Assembly (NCBI GenBank): GCA_031275395.1 | Contig: JAISOU010000044.1 | Location: 1-24,069 of the forward strand | Length of the DNA: 24,069 bases | DNA from: Helicobacteraceae bacterium | Lineage (GTDB): Bacteria; Campylobacterota; Campylobacteria; Campylobacterales; SZUA-545 | Direction: 5' to 3' | In this document: in pieces, positions 1 through 8,484 of the stretch | Position numbering within the stretch: position 1 is the first letter of the stretch | Layout: each line of letters starts with the position of its first letter | Program-made: the position numbers and the translations under genes | The notes under the pieces: generated by a model | Told to the model about the DNA's origin: nothing | The model's database searches: none | The model's input: only the letters and a program-made list of their open reading frames with translations

Positions 1-1
1 G

Positions 2-8
2 TTCTCCT
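2..8 (-). promoter_or_regulatory. Shine-Dalgarno-like motif facing the left edge
   Basis: Read on the minus strand, the first bases of the window end in AGGAGAAC. This is a good Shine-Dalgarno core placed so that a start codon would fall just beyond the left edge. It suggests that a minus-strand gene begins immediately outside the window and that bases 1 to about 120 are its 5' leader. This is inference from one motif, because the start codon itself is not visible. Confidence 0.35.
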
Positions 9-88
9 GTTATGTTTGTTTGCGTTGTGTTAGGATTAAACGCTTGTGGACAAAGCCAAGTTGAGAAACGATAAAAAACTAGCGGACT

Positions 89-119
<31 letters not shown>

Positions 120-121
120 AC

Positions 122-138
122 TGAAGCCTTCGGCTTCA
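122..138. repeat. small perfect hairpin
   Basis: A perfect 7-base-pair inverted repeat (TGAAGCC, 3-base loop, GGCTTCA). On the minus strand it is followed by a pyrimidine-rich (TC) stretch and lies 240 bases downstream of the last gene of the long minus-strand operon. It could be a weak terminator, but there is no proper T-run on either strand. Confidence 0.4.
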
Positions 139-378
139 ATAACGCTTTGCGAAACATTTGCTTGCATAGTCATAACTTAGCTCCTTGTCTAATTTCAAGT
201 TCAAACTAAAAGCGGATTATATCAGTCCTTAATTAAAAACCAAACCTATTTTTTAACCAATCCTCGCCAAACGCCTTCGCAAACGATCGCCGTTCGTCGC
301 GGATATGACGCATAAGGCGATCGCTCGCAAATAAAAATCGCCTTTGTTCGCGCCTTGCGGCGTTTTGCGGGCGGGAGG
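139..378. other. non-coding stretch downstream of the 12-gene operon
   Basis: I see no credible gene here. The left part (about 170-260) is AT-rich. The right part holds an 8-base-pair inverted repeat with a 15-base loop (AAGGCGAT at 314-321, ATCGCCTT at 337-344) and a short hairpin CGCC-TTGC-GGCG at 351-362 followed by TTTT on the plus strand. Either could help end transcription of the operon, but neither is a textbook terminator. Confidence 0.4.
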
Positions 379-1581
379 TCAAACGGGAATTTCGTCGTCT
401 TTGCCAAGAAGCGGCGGATTTACGTTAAGCGTTTCGGGATATTTTAGTCCGTTTCCGGTATTAAGCAAAACGACCTTTTCATCTGGTCTGATCCAACCGC
501 GTTGCAACAGATCGTAAGCGGCGGCAAGCGCGGCTGCGCCCTCCGGACAGACAAAAAGCCCCTCCGCGCAAGCCAGCTCGCTTTGAGCGCGCAAAATCGT
601 CGCGTCGCTAACCGCGATCGCCGTTCCGTTACTCTTTTCTATCGCCTCTAAAATCAGAAAATCGCCGATCGGTTTTGGCACGTTGATCCCAAAGGCGATC
701 GTGCGCGAATTGTCGCGAAACTCGCTAACTTTTTTACCCGCTTCATAAGCGCGGACGATCGGATCGCAGCCGCTCGATTGCGCGGCGACAAGGCGCGGCA
801 AAGTTTTTATAACGCCGATAGCTCTAAGTTCCAGCAACGCCTTGTAAATGCCTATCAATCCTACGCCGCCGCCCGTAGGATACACGATAACGTCGGGCGT
901 TTGCCAGCCGAGCTGTTCGACGATCTCGATCGCCATCGTCTTTTTTCCCTCGATTCGATACGGCTCTTTGAGCGTGGAAGCGTCGTACCAACCATTTTTG
1001 GCGATCGCTTTACCGACAATGCGTCCCGCGTCGCTTATCAACCCATCGACAAGATAGAGATCCGCGCCCGCGATCGCGCATTCTAAGCGCGTGATATACG
1101 GCGCGTCTTTGGGCATAACGATATGCGCCCTGATCCCAGCTTTCGCGCCGTATAACGCCCACGCTGCGCCCGCATTGCCGTTGGTGGGCATAGCAAACGC
1201 GCGAACGCCAAGCTCCTTAGCGCGGCTTACGCCCAGAGCCGCGCCTCTCGACTTAAACGTTCCGCCCTGATTTAGCCCCTCGTCTTTTAACAGCAACGCT
1301 TCAAACCCAAGCCGAGCGCCCAATTGATTTAACGCTATAAGAGGCGTAACGACTTCGCCTAGACTAACGACGTTCGCCTCGTTTTCAATCGGCAGCAATT
1401 CGGCGTAACGCCATAAGTTATAAGGGCGATCGCTTAACTTTTTTGGGCTAAAAGCGGCTTTGACTTTATCGAGATCATACCTGACAAATAACGGCGCGGC
1501 GCATTTTGGGCATAGCTGCGCTTTTTGCCCGCGATCGACCTTTTCGCCGCATTTAGAGCATTCAAGATAGATCGCGAACAT
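379..1581 (-). CDS. threonine synthase-like PLP enzyme (zinc-ribbon type)
   Basis: A fold-type II PLP enzyme of the tryptophan-synthase-beta superfamily, 400 residues. The N-terminus has a CxxC...CxxC zinc-ribbon (C8, C11, C24, C27) as in archaeal-type threonine synthases. K110 in GGTFKSRG is the expected Schiff-base lysine, N134-G135-N136 matches the substrate loop, and TGGGVGLIG (236-244) is the phosphate-binding loop. Threonine synthases of this family convert O-phosphohomoserine to threonine, but close relatives act on other substrates (cysteate synthase, for example). No other threonine-pathway gene is nearby. It is the last gene of the long operon, 39 bases after the CjaA-like gene, with AAGG five bases before the ATG. 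The operon context suggests a role with the imported compound, perhaps a beta- or gamma-replacement or elimination. The fold is certain; the reaction is not. Confidence 0.85.
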   Translation of the reverse strand: MFAIYLECSKCGEKVDRGQKAQLCPKCAAPLFVRYDLDKVKAAFSPKKLSDRPYNLWRYAELLPIENEANVVSLGEVVTPLIALNQLGARLGFEALLLKDEGLNQGGTFKSRGAALGVSRAKELGVRAFAMPTNGNAGAAWALYGAKAGIRAHIVMPKDAPYITRLECAIAGADLYLVDGLISDAGRIVGKAIAKNGWYDASTLKEPYRIEGKKTMAIEIVEQLGWQTPDVIVYPTGGGVGLIGIYKALLELRAIGVIKTLPRLVAAQSSGCDPIVRAYEAGKKVSEFRDNSRTIAFGINVPKPIGDFLILEAIEKSNGTAIAVSDATILRAQSELACAEGLFVCPEGAAALAAAYDLLQRGWIRPDEKVVLLNTGNGLKYPETLNVNPPLLGKDDEIPV

Positions 1582-1620
1582 AACCGCCTTTACTAACGGG
1601 CTTGGCTTTGCGTCTTGCCA

Positions 1621-2445
1621 TTAAAACTTGCCGCCTTCGACGATCAAATCTTCCGGCTTTACAAAATCGCCGTAGTATGGTTTAAGCGTTGCGTTAAAAG
1701 CCTTGAGCGCGAACTGCTCTTTACCTAATTTTTCAAAGGTTTGGTTAATCCAATCTCTTAACTCGGTATTACCCTTTTTTACCGCCGGCGCGATCGGATC
1801 TACTCCGCCTATCGTCCCTATGCCTACCTTGTAGCCCTTATTTTCTAACGCCCACGCTAAAACCAGCGTATTATCCTGCGTCAAAGCCGCGCCGCGCCCA
1901 TCTCTAAGCGCCTGAAAAGCGTCGGAGATCTGATCGTATTTTATTAAACTTATTTCAGGGTGATTTTTACTGAAATAAATATCTGCGGTTGTGCCGCGAA
2001 TGACGATCAGTTTTTTACCTTTTAACTGTTTTAGATCGGTAATATAATCTTTTTCGCTGGAAACGACTCCGATTGCCGTTTTGAAATACGGATTAGCAAA
2101 ATCGACGCGCTTTTTTCGCTCTTCCGTTACCGTAAAATTGGCGAAAACGATATCTACCCGTCCGCTCTCTAGTATATCCACCCGCGCCGCAGGTTCGACA
2201 AGCGTATATTCGACTTTGTTTTCGTCGCCCAAAAGCTCCTTTGCGAGCCGTTTTACGAAATAAATATCGTAGCCTACGCTATTACCCTTTGCGTCTATGT
2301 AACCAAATGGCGGTTTATCGCCAAAAACGGCTACTTTCAAAACGCCGCGAGCCTTGATCGCTTCCAAAGACGACGGATTATCCGCGCCAAACATAACGCC
2401 GAAGGCGAAAAACGCCGACAAAACAACTCTAAACAAACCTTTCAT
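1621..2445 (-). CDS. CjaA-like amino-acid (cysteine-type) ABC substrate-binding protein
   Basis: Family 3 periplasmic binding protein, 274 residues. From memory it closely follows Campylobacter jejuni CjaA, a cysteine-binding protein: the shared VFGDKPPFGY segment, GYDI, GDENKV, ANFT, GTTAD, APAVKKG and the terminal VEGGK all recur in order. The signal peptide is about residues 1-21 (MKGLFRVVLS...FGA/D). Unlike CjaA it lacks a lipobox cysteine, so it should be soluble in the periplasm rather than lipid-anchored. AAGGAG lies six bases before the ATG. It follows the ATPase gene by 14 bases and completes the polar amino-acid transporter (permeases 3193-4507, ATPase 2460-3200). Cysteine or cystine is the likeliest ligand by homology. 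Confidence 0.9.
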   Translation of the reverse strand: MKGLFRVVLSAFFAFGVMFGADNPSSLEAIKARGVLKVAVFGDKPPFGYIDAKGNSVGYDIYFVKRLAKELLGDENKVEYTLVEPAARVDILESGRVDIVFANFTVTEERKKRVDFANPYFKTAIGVVSSEKDYITDLKQLKGKKLIVIRGTTADIYFSKNHPEISLIKYDQISDAFQALRDGRGAALTQDNTLVLAWALENKGYKVGIGTIGGVDPIAPAVKKGNTELRDWINQTFEKLGKEQFALKAFNATLKPYYGDFVKPEDLIVEGGKF

Positions 2446-2459
2446 TGTATGCTCCTTAT

Positions 2460-3200
2460 TTAAGCGTTGAAATTAAAACGATTCAAAAACCGTTTAGCGC
2501 GATCGGTTTTAGGATTTTCAAAAAACGCTTTTGGCAAGCCCTCTTCTATAATCCTGCCTTCGTCCATAAAAATAAGACGATCCGCGACCGCTTTTGCAAA
2601 ACCCATCTCGTGGGTAACAATCATCATAGTCATACCCTCTTTCGCAAGTTCCAGAAGGCAGTCTAATACCTCTCTAACCATTTCGGGATCGATCGAAGCC
2701 GTTACCTCGTCAAAGAGCATTATTTGCGGATTCATCGCAAGCGCGCGCACGATCGCTACGCGCTGTTTTTGCCCGCCGCTAAGCTCTCTGGGATAAGATT
2801 CTTTTTTATGAGCCAATCCCACTCGCTCCAACAAAACCGTCGCCTTTTTTTCCGCTTCTACCCTCCTTATTTTTTGGACTTTGATCGGCGCTAGTATTAC
2901 GTTTTCAAGAACGTTCAAATGGGGAAAAAGATCGTAGCTTTGAAAAACCATTCCGATCTGTTGGCGAACCAAACGCCATTTTGTATCTTTGGCGTTGATC
3001 TTAACGCCGTCGAATATAATATCGCCCTCATTCGTTTCCTCCAGTCCGTTAATTGTTTTTAACAGCGTGCTTTTGCCGCAGCCCGACGCGCCTATAATTA
3101 CCAAAACTTCGCCCCTGTTAAGCGAAAGATTCATATCGCTTAGGGCTTCGCTTTCGCCAAAGCGTTTATATATATGATCGAGTCTTAATAGTTCAGCCAT
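2460..3200 (-). CDS. polar amino-acid ABC transporter ATP-binding protein (GlnQ/HisP type)
   Basis: 246-residue ABC ATPase that energises uptake through the two downstream-annotated permeases. Walker A is GASGCGKS (37-44), the Q-loop is at Q87, the signature LSGGQ is at 140-144 and Walker B is MLFDE (161-165), followed by [10 protein letters not shown]. The switch histidine is in IVTHEMGF. The DPEMV after the D-loop is typical of GlnQ-type amino-acid transporters. The start overlaps the end of the preceding permease gene by 8 bases, suggesting coupled translation; no strong Shine-Dalgarno is visible. Confidence 0.93.
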   Translation of the reverse strand: MAELLRLDHIYKRFGESEALSDMNLSLNRGEVLVIIGASGCGKSTLLKTINGLEETNEGDIIFDGVKINAKDTKWRLVRQQIGMVFQSYDLFPHLNVLENVILAPIKVQKIRRVEAEKKATVLLERVGLAHKKESYPRELSGGQKQRVAIVRALAMNPQIMLFDEVTASIDPEMVREVLDCLLELAKEGMTMMIVTHEMGFAKAVADRLIFMDEGRIIEEGLPKAFFENPKTDRAKRFLNRFNFNA

Positions 3201-3876
3201 TAACGTTATATCTTTGTTCTAATTTACGCGAAATAAGCGATATTGGATAGCAGATGAAAAAATAGAGCATAAAGATAAAGCCGTAGATCCAAAACGCCGC
3301 GCGGGGATTATTTAGCACGTTTTGCTCGATTAACTGTTGCCCGATCTTAAGCGCCTCTACGACGGTAATCATCGCCGCAAGCGGCGTGGTTTTAATAATT
3401 CTGGTAGCCAAATTGATCGCGGCGGGCAAAAGCCGCCTTAGCGCCTGCGGAACAATTACGTACAAATATATTTGAAATCCGCTTAACCCAAGCGCCATCG
3501 CGCTTTGGCGCTGATGAATCGGAAGGCTTGAAATTGAAGCGCGAACCAGATCGCCCATCTCCGCGCTCCCCCAAATACTAAAAACGATAATGCAGGTTAA
3601 TTCGCCGCTCCATCTGATCTCAAAGAGCGTTGCAAAGCCAAAATAAAACACGAATAACCATACGATCGGCGGTATAATTCTAACGCTTTCAAGATAGAGT
3701 TTATAGACGATCTTTATCCATATATTTTTACTTAGCGCCACAACGCCTATAAACGCTCCGAAAAGCGCGGAAAACGCAATAGATATGAGCGCTATACGAA
3801 TCGTAACCCATAATCCGCCCATTAACCGCGACAGGTTGTCTAAATTAAACAAAACGTCAATGCCCGAAAGCGCCAA
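3193..3876 (-). CDS. polar amino-acid ABC transporter permease (second subunit)
   Basis: 227-residue HisM/GlnP-family inner-membrane permease with about five membrane segments. The EAA-loop region (about residues 105-150, [20 protein letters not shown]) is the site that contacts the ATPase. The start is a TTG at 3876, supported by AAGG six bases upstream; the next candidate would cut into the first amphipathic segment. It overlaps the previous permease gene by 20 bases. It probably forms a heterodimer with the neighbouring permease. Confidence 0.9.
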   Translation of the reverse strand: MALSGIDVLFNLDNLSRLMGGLWVTIRIALISIAFSALFGAFIGVVALSKNIWIKIVYKLYLESVRIIPPIVWLFVFYFGFATLFEIRWSGELTCIIVFSIWGSAEMGDLVRASISSLPIHQRQSAMALGLSGFQIYLYVIVPQALRRLLPAAINLATRIIKTTPLAAMITVVEALKIGQQLIEQNVLNNPRAAFWIYGFIFMLYFFICYPISLISRKLEQRYNVNG

Positions 3877-4507
3877 ATCTTACCTTTCTTTCTATGTAGT
3901 AGATCGCGATTGATACGGGCAGTAGCAAAATTAGATATGAAGCGACCAGCATAATCAACGCTTCCGCCGTTTCGTAATAAAGCGAAATCATATCTTTTGC
4001 TACGGCCAAAATATCGCTAATAGCTATAATGCTTACTACCGAAGTTTCCTTTATAAGAAATATGACGTTTGCGCCTAGCATTGGAACGGAAACAATAAGC
4101 GCTTGCGGCGCCGTAATGTAAGCCATTGTTTGAAAACGGCTAAGCCCAAGACTATAAGCCCCTTCAATCTGAATCTTTTCTACCGCTTCAAGCCCGCTTC
4201 TAAACGCCTCCGCCATATAGCTGCCTCCCAAAAAAGCAAGTCCGATAAAAGCGGATAATTCCGCTTCAAGCTTTAAGCCAAAATGCAGAAAGAACAGTTG
4301 AATTAAGAGCGGCGTATTACGCGAAAGCTCGATATAGGCTTTGATAAACCCGCTTAGATACGGCGTTTTGTAGTAAAGAATCAACGCGCATATAAGTCCG
4401 ATCGCGATGGAAAATATAATCCCCACAAACGCCAAAAACAGCGTATAAGCCGCCGCGTCCAGATAAAGCGGAATACTCTCCAACATCAATTCGTAGTTAA
4501 GCGTCAA
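3857..4507 (-). CDS. polar amino-acid ABC transporter permease (first subunit)
   Basis: HisM/GlnP-family permease of about 216 residues with some five membrane segments and a clear EAA motif (EAFRSGLEAVEKIQIEGAYSLGLSR region). I place the start at a TTG (4507-4505) that overlaps the stop of the preceding binding-protein gene as TTGA, giving MTLNYELMLESIPLYL, the usual short lead before the first membrane helix. A longer form from a GTG at 4537 is open but would overlap the previous gene by 34 bases and has no better ribosome site. It is translationally linked to the SsuA-like gene although it belongs to a different transporter class. Confidence 0.88.
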   Translation of the reverse strand: MTLNYELMLESIPLYLDAAAYTLFLAFVGIIFSIAIGLICALILYYKTPYLSGFIKAYIELSRNTPLLIQLFFLHFGLKLEAELSAFIGLAFLGGSYMAEAFRSGLEAVEKIQIEGAYSLGLSRFQTMAYITAPQALIVSVPMLGANVIFLIKETSVVSIIAISDILAVAKDMISLYYETAEALIMLVASYLILLLPVSIAIYYIERKVRFGAFGH

Positions 4508-5475
4508 TGGTTTATCTCGAAAAACAGCTCTTTCCACGAAGTCGGTTTGCTTTTGATCGCGCCCACGCTATAGAGAAAATCGCTAAAAAGCGTCGTATTT
4601 TCCGTAGGTTTGATCGCGTATTGCAGATCGTCGTTTTCGATAATGCCATATATCAGCTCGAACGATTCGCGCGATTTTACTACTCTTAGATATAGTTGCG
4701 CCGCTCTTTTTTTATCCGCGTTGATCCAGTCGATCGCCTCCGCGAACGCCGCATATACGGCTTTGGCGAGTTTGGGATTTTTGACGTAAAAATCTTCGCT
4801 CGTCCAAACCATAAGATTTGTATGCAGATCCCCGACAATTTCGCGGCTACTTAAAATAGGATGAACGGACGGCGACTGTACTTCGAGCGTATTAAACGGC
4901 TCGGTAGCCACATGCACCGCGATCTCTTTAGCGTCGCTTATCAGTTGCAACAGCGCGTCGGGCTGTTTGAGCGTAACCGTTTGCGAGTCAAACTTATCGT
5001 AATTTTCGATACCGAATTCTTTAGCGGTCGCCATCTGCAACAATACCGCCTGAAACGACGATTTGATCGCGGAAACCGCTATGCGATCGCCCTTTTTTAG
5101 ATCGCGCAGAGTTTTTATGCGCGGATCGTTCGCGTTGAAATAATACGACGCTCTATCCAAAGCGACTAAACCTTTTACTTTGCCTTTCGTCTTATCCCAA
5201 AGCCGCAAAAAAGGCGCTACGCCGCCGCTTACCAGATCGACCTGCCCCGCGATCAGCGCGTCGTTGCCGTTTGCGCCGCTACTAAAGGTGATCCATTCCG
5301 TCTTAACCTCTCCTAATCCGGCGGCTTTCGCCTGTTTTTCGATCAGCTTTTGATCCTCGATGACGATCAGCGGCAGATAATTCACGCCGTATTGTTTGCT
5401 AACCCGCACTGTGGATTGCTCCGCATAAAGCGCCAAAGCGCAAAACGCCAATGTAAATAAACCCTTTTTCACCAT
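4504..5475 (-). CDS. SsuA/NMT1-type ABC substrate-binding protein, copy 1
   Basis: 323-residue periplasmic binding protein of the nitrate/sulfonate/taurine/thiamine-precursor class. A signal peptide ends near residue 18 (LALYA/EQS). Family features are KQYGVNYLPLIV near the N-terminus, DLVSGGVAPFLRLWDK and a conserved C-terminal KSKPTSWKELFFE. It is clearly paralogous to the protein at 10082-11044 over its whole length. It has no dedicated SsuB/SsuC partner beside it, so it probably shares the permease and ATPase at 8485-10101. AGGAGG lies close to ATG-GTG at the start, so the GTG second codon could also serve. It follows radical SAM copy A by 6 bases. The ligand is unknown. Confidence 0.88.
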   Translation of the reverse strand: MVKKGLFTLAFCALALYAEQSTVRVSKQYGVNYLPLIVIEDQKLIEKQAKAAGLGEVKTEWITFSSGANGNDALIAGQVDLVSGGVAPFLRLWDKTKGKVKGLVALDRASYYFNANDPRIKTLRDLKKGDRIAVSAIKSSFQAVLLQMATAKEFGIENYDKFDSQTVTLKQPDALLQLISDAKEIAVHVATEPFNTLEVQSPSVHPILSSREIVGDLHTNLMVWTSEDFYVKNPKLAKAVYAAFAEAIDWINADKKRAAQLYLRVVKSRESFELIYGIIENDDLQYAIKPTENTTLFSDFLYSVGAIKSKPTSWKELFFEINH

Positions 5476-5481
5476 TTCCTC

Positions 5482-6744
5482 CTATTGAAATACGCGCGCA
5501 AGATCGCTGTCGGGGTGATTTCCGCATCTGCGGTAATCGTCGAAATCGATCGACAGATTATGTTTAAGGCGAATCTCCTGAAGCCCGATCGCAAGGCGAA
5601 CGTAGTATTCAAGAGAGCCTATCGTCTGATTGTGGCTAGCGCCAAGAAAACTTCCCGGGCGCGGCTGCCACACCATATTTACGGAGCTTACGCCGTTTTT
5701 TGCCAGATCTTCCGCTTCGCCTAAAATCAGCTCCAAGCCCTCCTCCTCGCTTTTAACTCCGAACGGGCGCGCAAGCTCCACGCCTGAAACGATCCCCGTA
5801 TTGACGCGGCTTGCTCCAAAAACCTCGACCGCGTCGCAAAGGCGTTTTTTCCACTCTTTATAGCCAATCCATTTGGCTTTGCCGGGACAGATTTCGTTAA
5901 AAATGCTCTCTCCAAAAACCTCGATATTGTAGGTGAGGCTGGTAACGCCCGTATTGTCGTAAATACGCTTTATCTGCTCCTTTGGCAGAGCCGTGCATAT
6001 CAGCTGCGAGGGAAAACGCTCCGTATCGAAACGCTCTCCGATCGCCTGCAAAATCTCTATATAAAAATCGACCTCCTTATCGAACGGTTTTTCGCCGTGA
6101 AAATCGCTACCGCTCGTCAGCGCGATCGCCGTAAATCTGCCCTTTTCTTTCAGCGCCTCGTCGATCGTTTCGCCAACGTCTTTAATCCTGATCCGCGTGG
6201 GCATTTCGATCTCCTCGCGCTGCGTTTTAAGGTTATTAACGATGTCGCAAAACTTGCAGCCGCCGCCTCCGTCGTCCTGCGTCCAAAAATGGCAATAGCG
6301 ATTCGGAACGATGTAAAGGCGTTGCGGGCGGGCGCTTACGACGTTTTGCATAATCGCTCCGCTAGAGGTTCGTTTGTCGTAATAGTCGGGTTTCTCCCAG
6401 AAAAAAACTTCGTCGATCGGCTCGTTTTGATCGTGAGCGATTAGGCGATCGTCGATTAGATCGACGACGTATGGATTCTGATCGAAGGGCGTGGGCGTGG
6501 CGATCACGGAAGTTCCGTCGCGCAAGGTCAGCGCTTCGGGGCGCGACGTTAATTTACCGTCGCGGGTTCCGAATATATGCGTGCCGCCGCCTTGATGAAC
6601 GCTAGGATCAAACGCGCTCAAAGCGCGATCGGAGTAAGCCACGCCGCGCCTGTGCATATCTATTTTAAGAAGCAGCAGGCGAGGAAAATTGGGGTATTTC
6701 GCCGCGACCTCCTCGAAACTCAAAAGCTTTTTCTTAGCGCCCAT
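5482..6744 (-). CDS. radical SAM protein with CX11CX2C cluster motif (copy A)
   Basis: 420-residue protein from the ATG at 6744; a TTG five codons upstream is possible, but the ATG aligns with the paralogue's start. The cluster motif is NRYCHFW...GCKFCDIVNN, with cysteines at 151, 163 and 166: CX11CX2C instead of CX3CX2C. After it come LTSGSDFHGEKPFD (SAM-site-like glycines), a partial TIM barrel, ICPGKAKWIGY, INTG-type IVSGVE and the C-terminal DDYRRCGNHPDSDLARVF. The CxxxW...CxFC pattern and the PGKA segment recall, from memory, the MSMEG_0568 radical SAM family found in nitrilase-linked clusters. About 145 residues of an unassigned N-terminal domain precede the cluster. It overlaps the FMN-type gene by 11 bases. 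The substrate is unknown. Confidence 0.85.
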   Translation of the reverse strand: MGAKKKLLSFEEVAAKYPNFPRLLLLKIDMHRRGVAYSDRALSAFDPSVHQGGGTHIFGTRDGKLTSRPEALTLRDGTSVIATPTPFDQNPYVVDLIDDRLIAHDQNEPIDEVFFWEKPDYYDKRTSSGAIMQNVVSARPQRLYIVPNRYCHFWTQDDGGGGCKFCDIVNNLKTQREEIEMPTRIRIKDVGETIDEALKEKGRFTAIALTSGSDFHGEKPFDKEVDFYIEILQAIGERFDTERFPSQLICTALPKEQIKRIYDNTGVTSLTYNIEVFGESIFNEICPGKAKWIGYKEWKKRLCDAVEVFGASRVNTGIVSGVELARPFGVKSEEEGLELILGEAEDLAKNGVSSVNMVWQPRPGSFLGASHNQTIGSLEYYVRLAIGLQEIRLKHNLSIDFDDYRRCGNHPDSDLARVFQ

Positions 6745-7210
6745 CGGTTTTCTTTGCAATTTGATCTAAATGAGTAAAATAGGGGCGCGCCGCTTTCTCT
6801 TCGGCGATGCGCGTCTTTGCGCTTTGATCGGAAACGGATAAAATCTCGTAAATCCAAACTCCCGCGATCCCGCGCCCGTTGAATTTTGCCGCCGCTTCTT
6901 CGTAATGCTTGCTAAATAGTTTGCCGCTTACGACGTTGCGAATTGGCTTTAACTCGAAACTATACGCGCTACGATCGGGCGCGATAGCGAGCGCGGAAAC
7001 GGTTTTGTCAAACCAAAGCGCCCGCGTCAGATTACGGTTGGTTTTGCTACTTTCTAGTATCTCCCAATGTAGCAGTCGATCGTCTTCAAATCTTAACGAT
7101 CCCTTGGGCGTTAGATGCGACGCGCCATTTTCGTCGATCGTCGCTAAAATCTTTAACGAACCCTGATCGCTCAAAGCCGCCAAAGCCTTCTCTTTTACTT
7201 TATTCGCCAT
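6734..7210 (-). CDS. FMN-binding split-barrel (pyridoxamine 5'-phosphate oxidase-like) protein
   Basis: 158 residues with the pattern of small PNPOx-like split-barrel flavoproteins: an N-terminal helix, ILATIDENGASHLTPKGSLRF (first strands), DDRLLHWEILESSKTNRNL (the region where such proteins contact FMN phosphate), and VSGKLF. It has no signal peptide, so it should be cytoplasmic. GGAG sits five bases before the ATG. It lies between two paralogous radical SAM genes (12 bases after copy B, overlapping copy A), which strongly suggests a shared pathway, perhaps as a flavin-dependent redox partner or electron donor. The cofactor (FMN, F420 or haem) cannot be decided from sequence alone. Confidence 0.8.
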   Translation of the reverse strand: MANKVKEKALAALSDQGSLKILATIDENGASHLTPKGSLRFEDDRLLHWEILESSKTNRNLTRALWFDKTVSALAIAPDRSAYSFELKPIRNVVSGKLFSKHYEEAAAKFNGRGIAGVWIYEILSVSDQSAKTRIAEEKAARPYFTHLDQIAKKTDGR

Positions 7211-7222
7211 ATTTTCTCCTAA

Positions 7223-8461
7223 CTAAAATACCCGCGCAAGATCGCTGTCGGGGTGATTTCCGCATCTGCGGTAATCGTCGAAATCAATCTCAAGGTTATG
7301 CTTTCTTCTAATCTCTTGCAACCCTTGCGATAACCTAACGTAATACTCTAACGAGGCGTTTTGCCGATCGGCAAGATATGTGTTTGGGCGCGGAATCCAA
7401 ACCATATTAACCGTGCTAACGCCAAACGAAGCCAATTCGTCCGCCTCTTTTAACGTCGATTCCAGCGCTTCGTCTTCGTCGTCAAACCAAGCGCGATCGG
7501 CTAATTCCACGCCCGAAACAATGCCCGTATTCACTCTATTTTCGCCGAAAATCTCAACCGCGTCGATCAGGCGTTTTTTCCACTCTTTATAGCCAATCCA
7601 TTTGGCTTTGCCCGGGCATACCTGATTAAAAACTCTTTCGTCTAAAACCTCTATGTCCATAGTTAGACTTAAAAGCCCCGTTTGATCGTAAAGTCTTTTT
7701 AACTGATCTTTTGTAACCGCCGAACATATTAACTGCGACGGAAACTTTTTTGTTTCAAAGTTTTCGCCGATCGCGCTTAGAATCTCGATATAGTAGTCGA
7801 TCTCCTTGTCAAACGGTTTTTCGCCGTGAAAATCCGAGCCGGACGTTAAGCAGATCGCGCCGTATCTTCCCTTTTCTTTCAACGCCTCTTTGATCGTTTC
7901 GGATACGTCTTTGGGTTTGACTCGCGTTTGCATCGCTATCTCGTCTTTTTGTCGTTTTAGATTATTGACGATATCGCAGAATCTGCAACCCTGATCGTCG
8001 CTCCAAAAATGGCAGTATCTATTTGGAATCAGATAGAGCCTTTGAGGACGGGCGTTTACGATATTTTTCATAATCGCTCCGCTTGACGTTCGCTTGTCGA
8101 AAAAATCTGGTTTTTCCCAGTAATATACCTCTTCTAACTCTTTGCCCTGATCGGTCAAAATTAACTTGCCGTCGATCAGATCTACGATATACGGGTTGTT
8201 CTCTAAAGGCGCGGGCGGGCTTAATATGCTCGTTCCGTCGCGCAGCGTTAGCGCTTCGGGGCGGCTTTGCAGTTTGCCGTCCCTCGTTCCGAATATATCT
8301 TGCCCCGCAAGTTGATGGAGGTTTTCATCTACCGCGCTAAGAGCTTGCGGCGTATAATAAACGCCCCGTCTATGAACGTCGATTTTAAGCATAACAAGTT
8401 TTGGAAAATTCGGATATTTATCCGCCGTTTCCTCAAAGTTCAGCTTGCTTCTCTTAGCCAT
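7223..8461 (-). CDS. radical SAM protein with CX8CX2C cluster motif (copy B)
   Basis: 412 residues, colinear with copy A over its whole length and clearly a duplicate of it. The cluster is NRYCHFWSDDQGCRFCDIVNN with cysteines 150, 159 and 162, so it is three residues shorter between the first two cysteines than copy A. It shares KRTSSGAI before the cluster, LTSGSDFHGEKPFD, CPGKAKWIGYKEWKKRL, NTGIVSGVEL and the C-terminal RRCGNHPDSDLARVF. AAGGAGG lies upstream of the ATG with good spacing. It follows the SsuC-like permease by 23 bases. The two copies may form a heterodimer or act on successive substrates. Assignment to the radical SAM superfamily rests on the cysteines and barrel-like motifs; the reaction is unknown. 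Confidence 0.85.
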   Translation of the reverse strand: MAKRSKLNFEETADKYPNFPKLVMLKIDVHRRGVYYTPQALSAVDENLHQLAGQDIFGTRDGKLQSRPEALTLRDGTSILSPPAPLENNPYIVDLIDGKLILTDQGKELEEVYYWEKPDFFDKRTSSGAIMKNIVNARPQRLYLIPNRYCHFWSDDQGCRFCDIVNNLKRQKDEIAMQTRVKPKDVSETIKEALKEKGRYGAICLTSGSDFHGEKPFDKEIDYYIEILSAIGENFETKKFPSQLICSAVTKDQLKRLYDQTGLLSLTMDIEVLDERVFNQVCPGKAKWIGYKEWKKRLIDAVEIFGENRVNTGIVSGVELADRAWFDDEDEALESTLKEADELASFGVSTVNMVWIPRPNTYLADRQNASLEYYVRLSQGLQEIRRKHNLEIDFDDYRRCGNHPDSDLARVF

Positions 8462-8484
8462 TTAGTCCTCCTTTTTCAAGCAAT

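Noticed and set aside
12-74. A 20-codon plus-strand frame resembling a tiny lipoprotein (VVLGLNAC)
   Set aside because: It is very short, has no ribosome site, and the same bases look like a leader for a minus-strand gene beyond the left edge. It could also be the tail of a gene from the left, which cannot be judged here.
4507-4537. Longer GTG start for the first amino-acid permease
   Set aside because: It would overlap the binding-protein gene by 34 bases without a ribosome site; the TTG overlapping the stop gives the usual family N-terminus.
5482-8461. Biotin synthase, ThiC or a glycyl-radical activating enzyme as identity of the radical SAM genes
   Set aside because: The cysteine spacing and flanking motifs do not fit these families, and no glycyl-radical partner gene is present.
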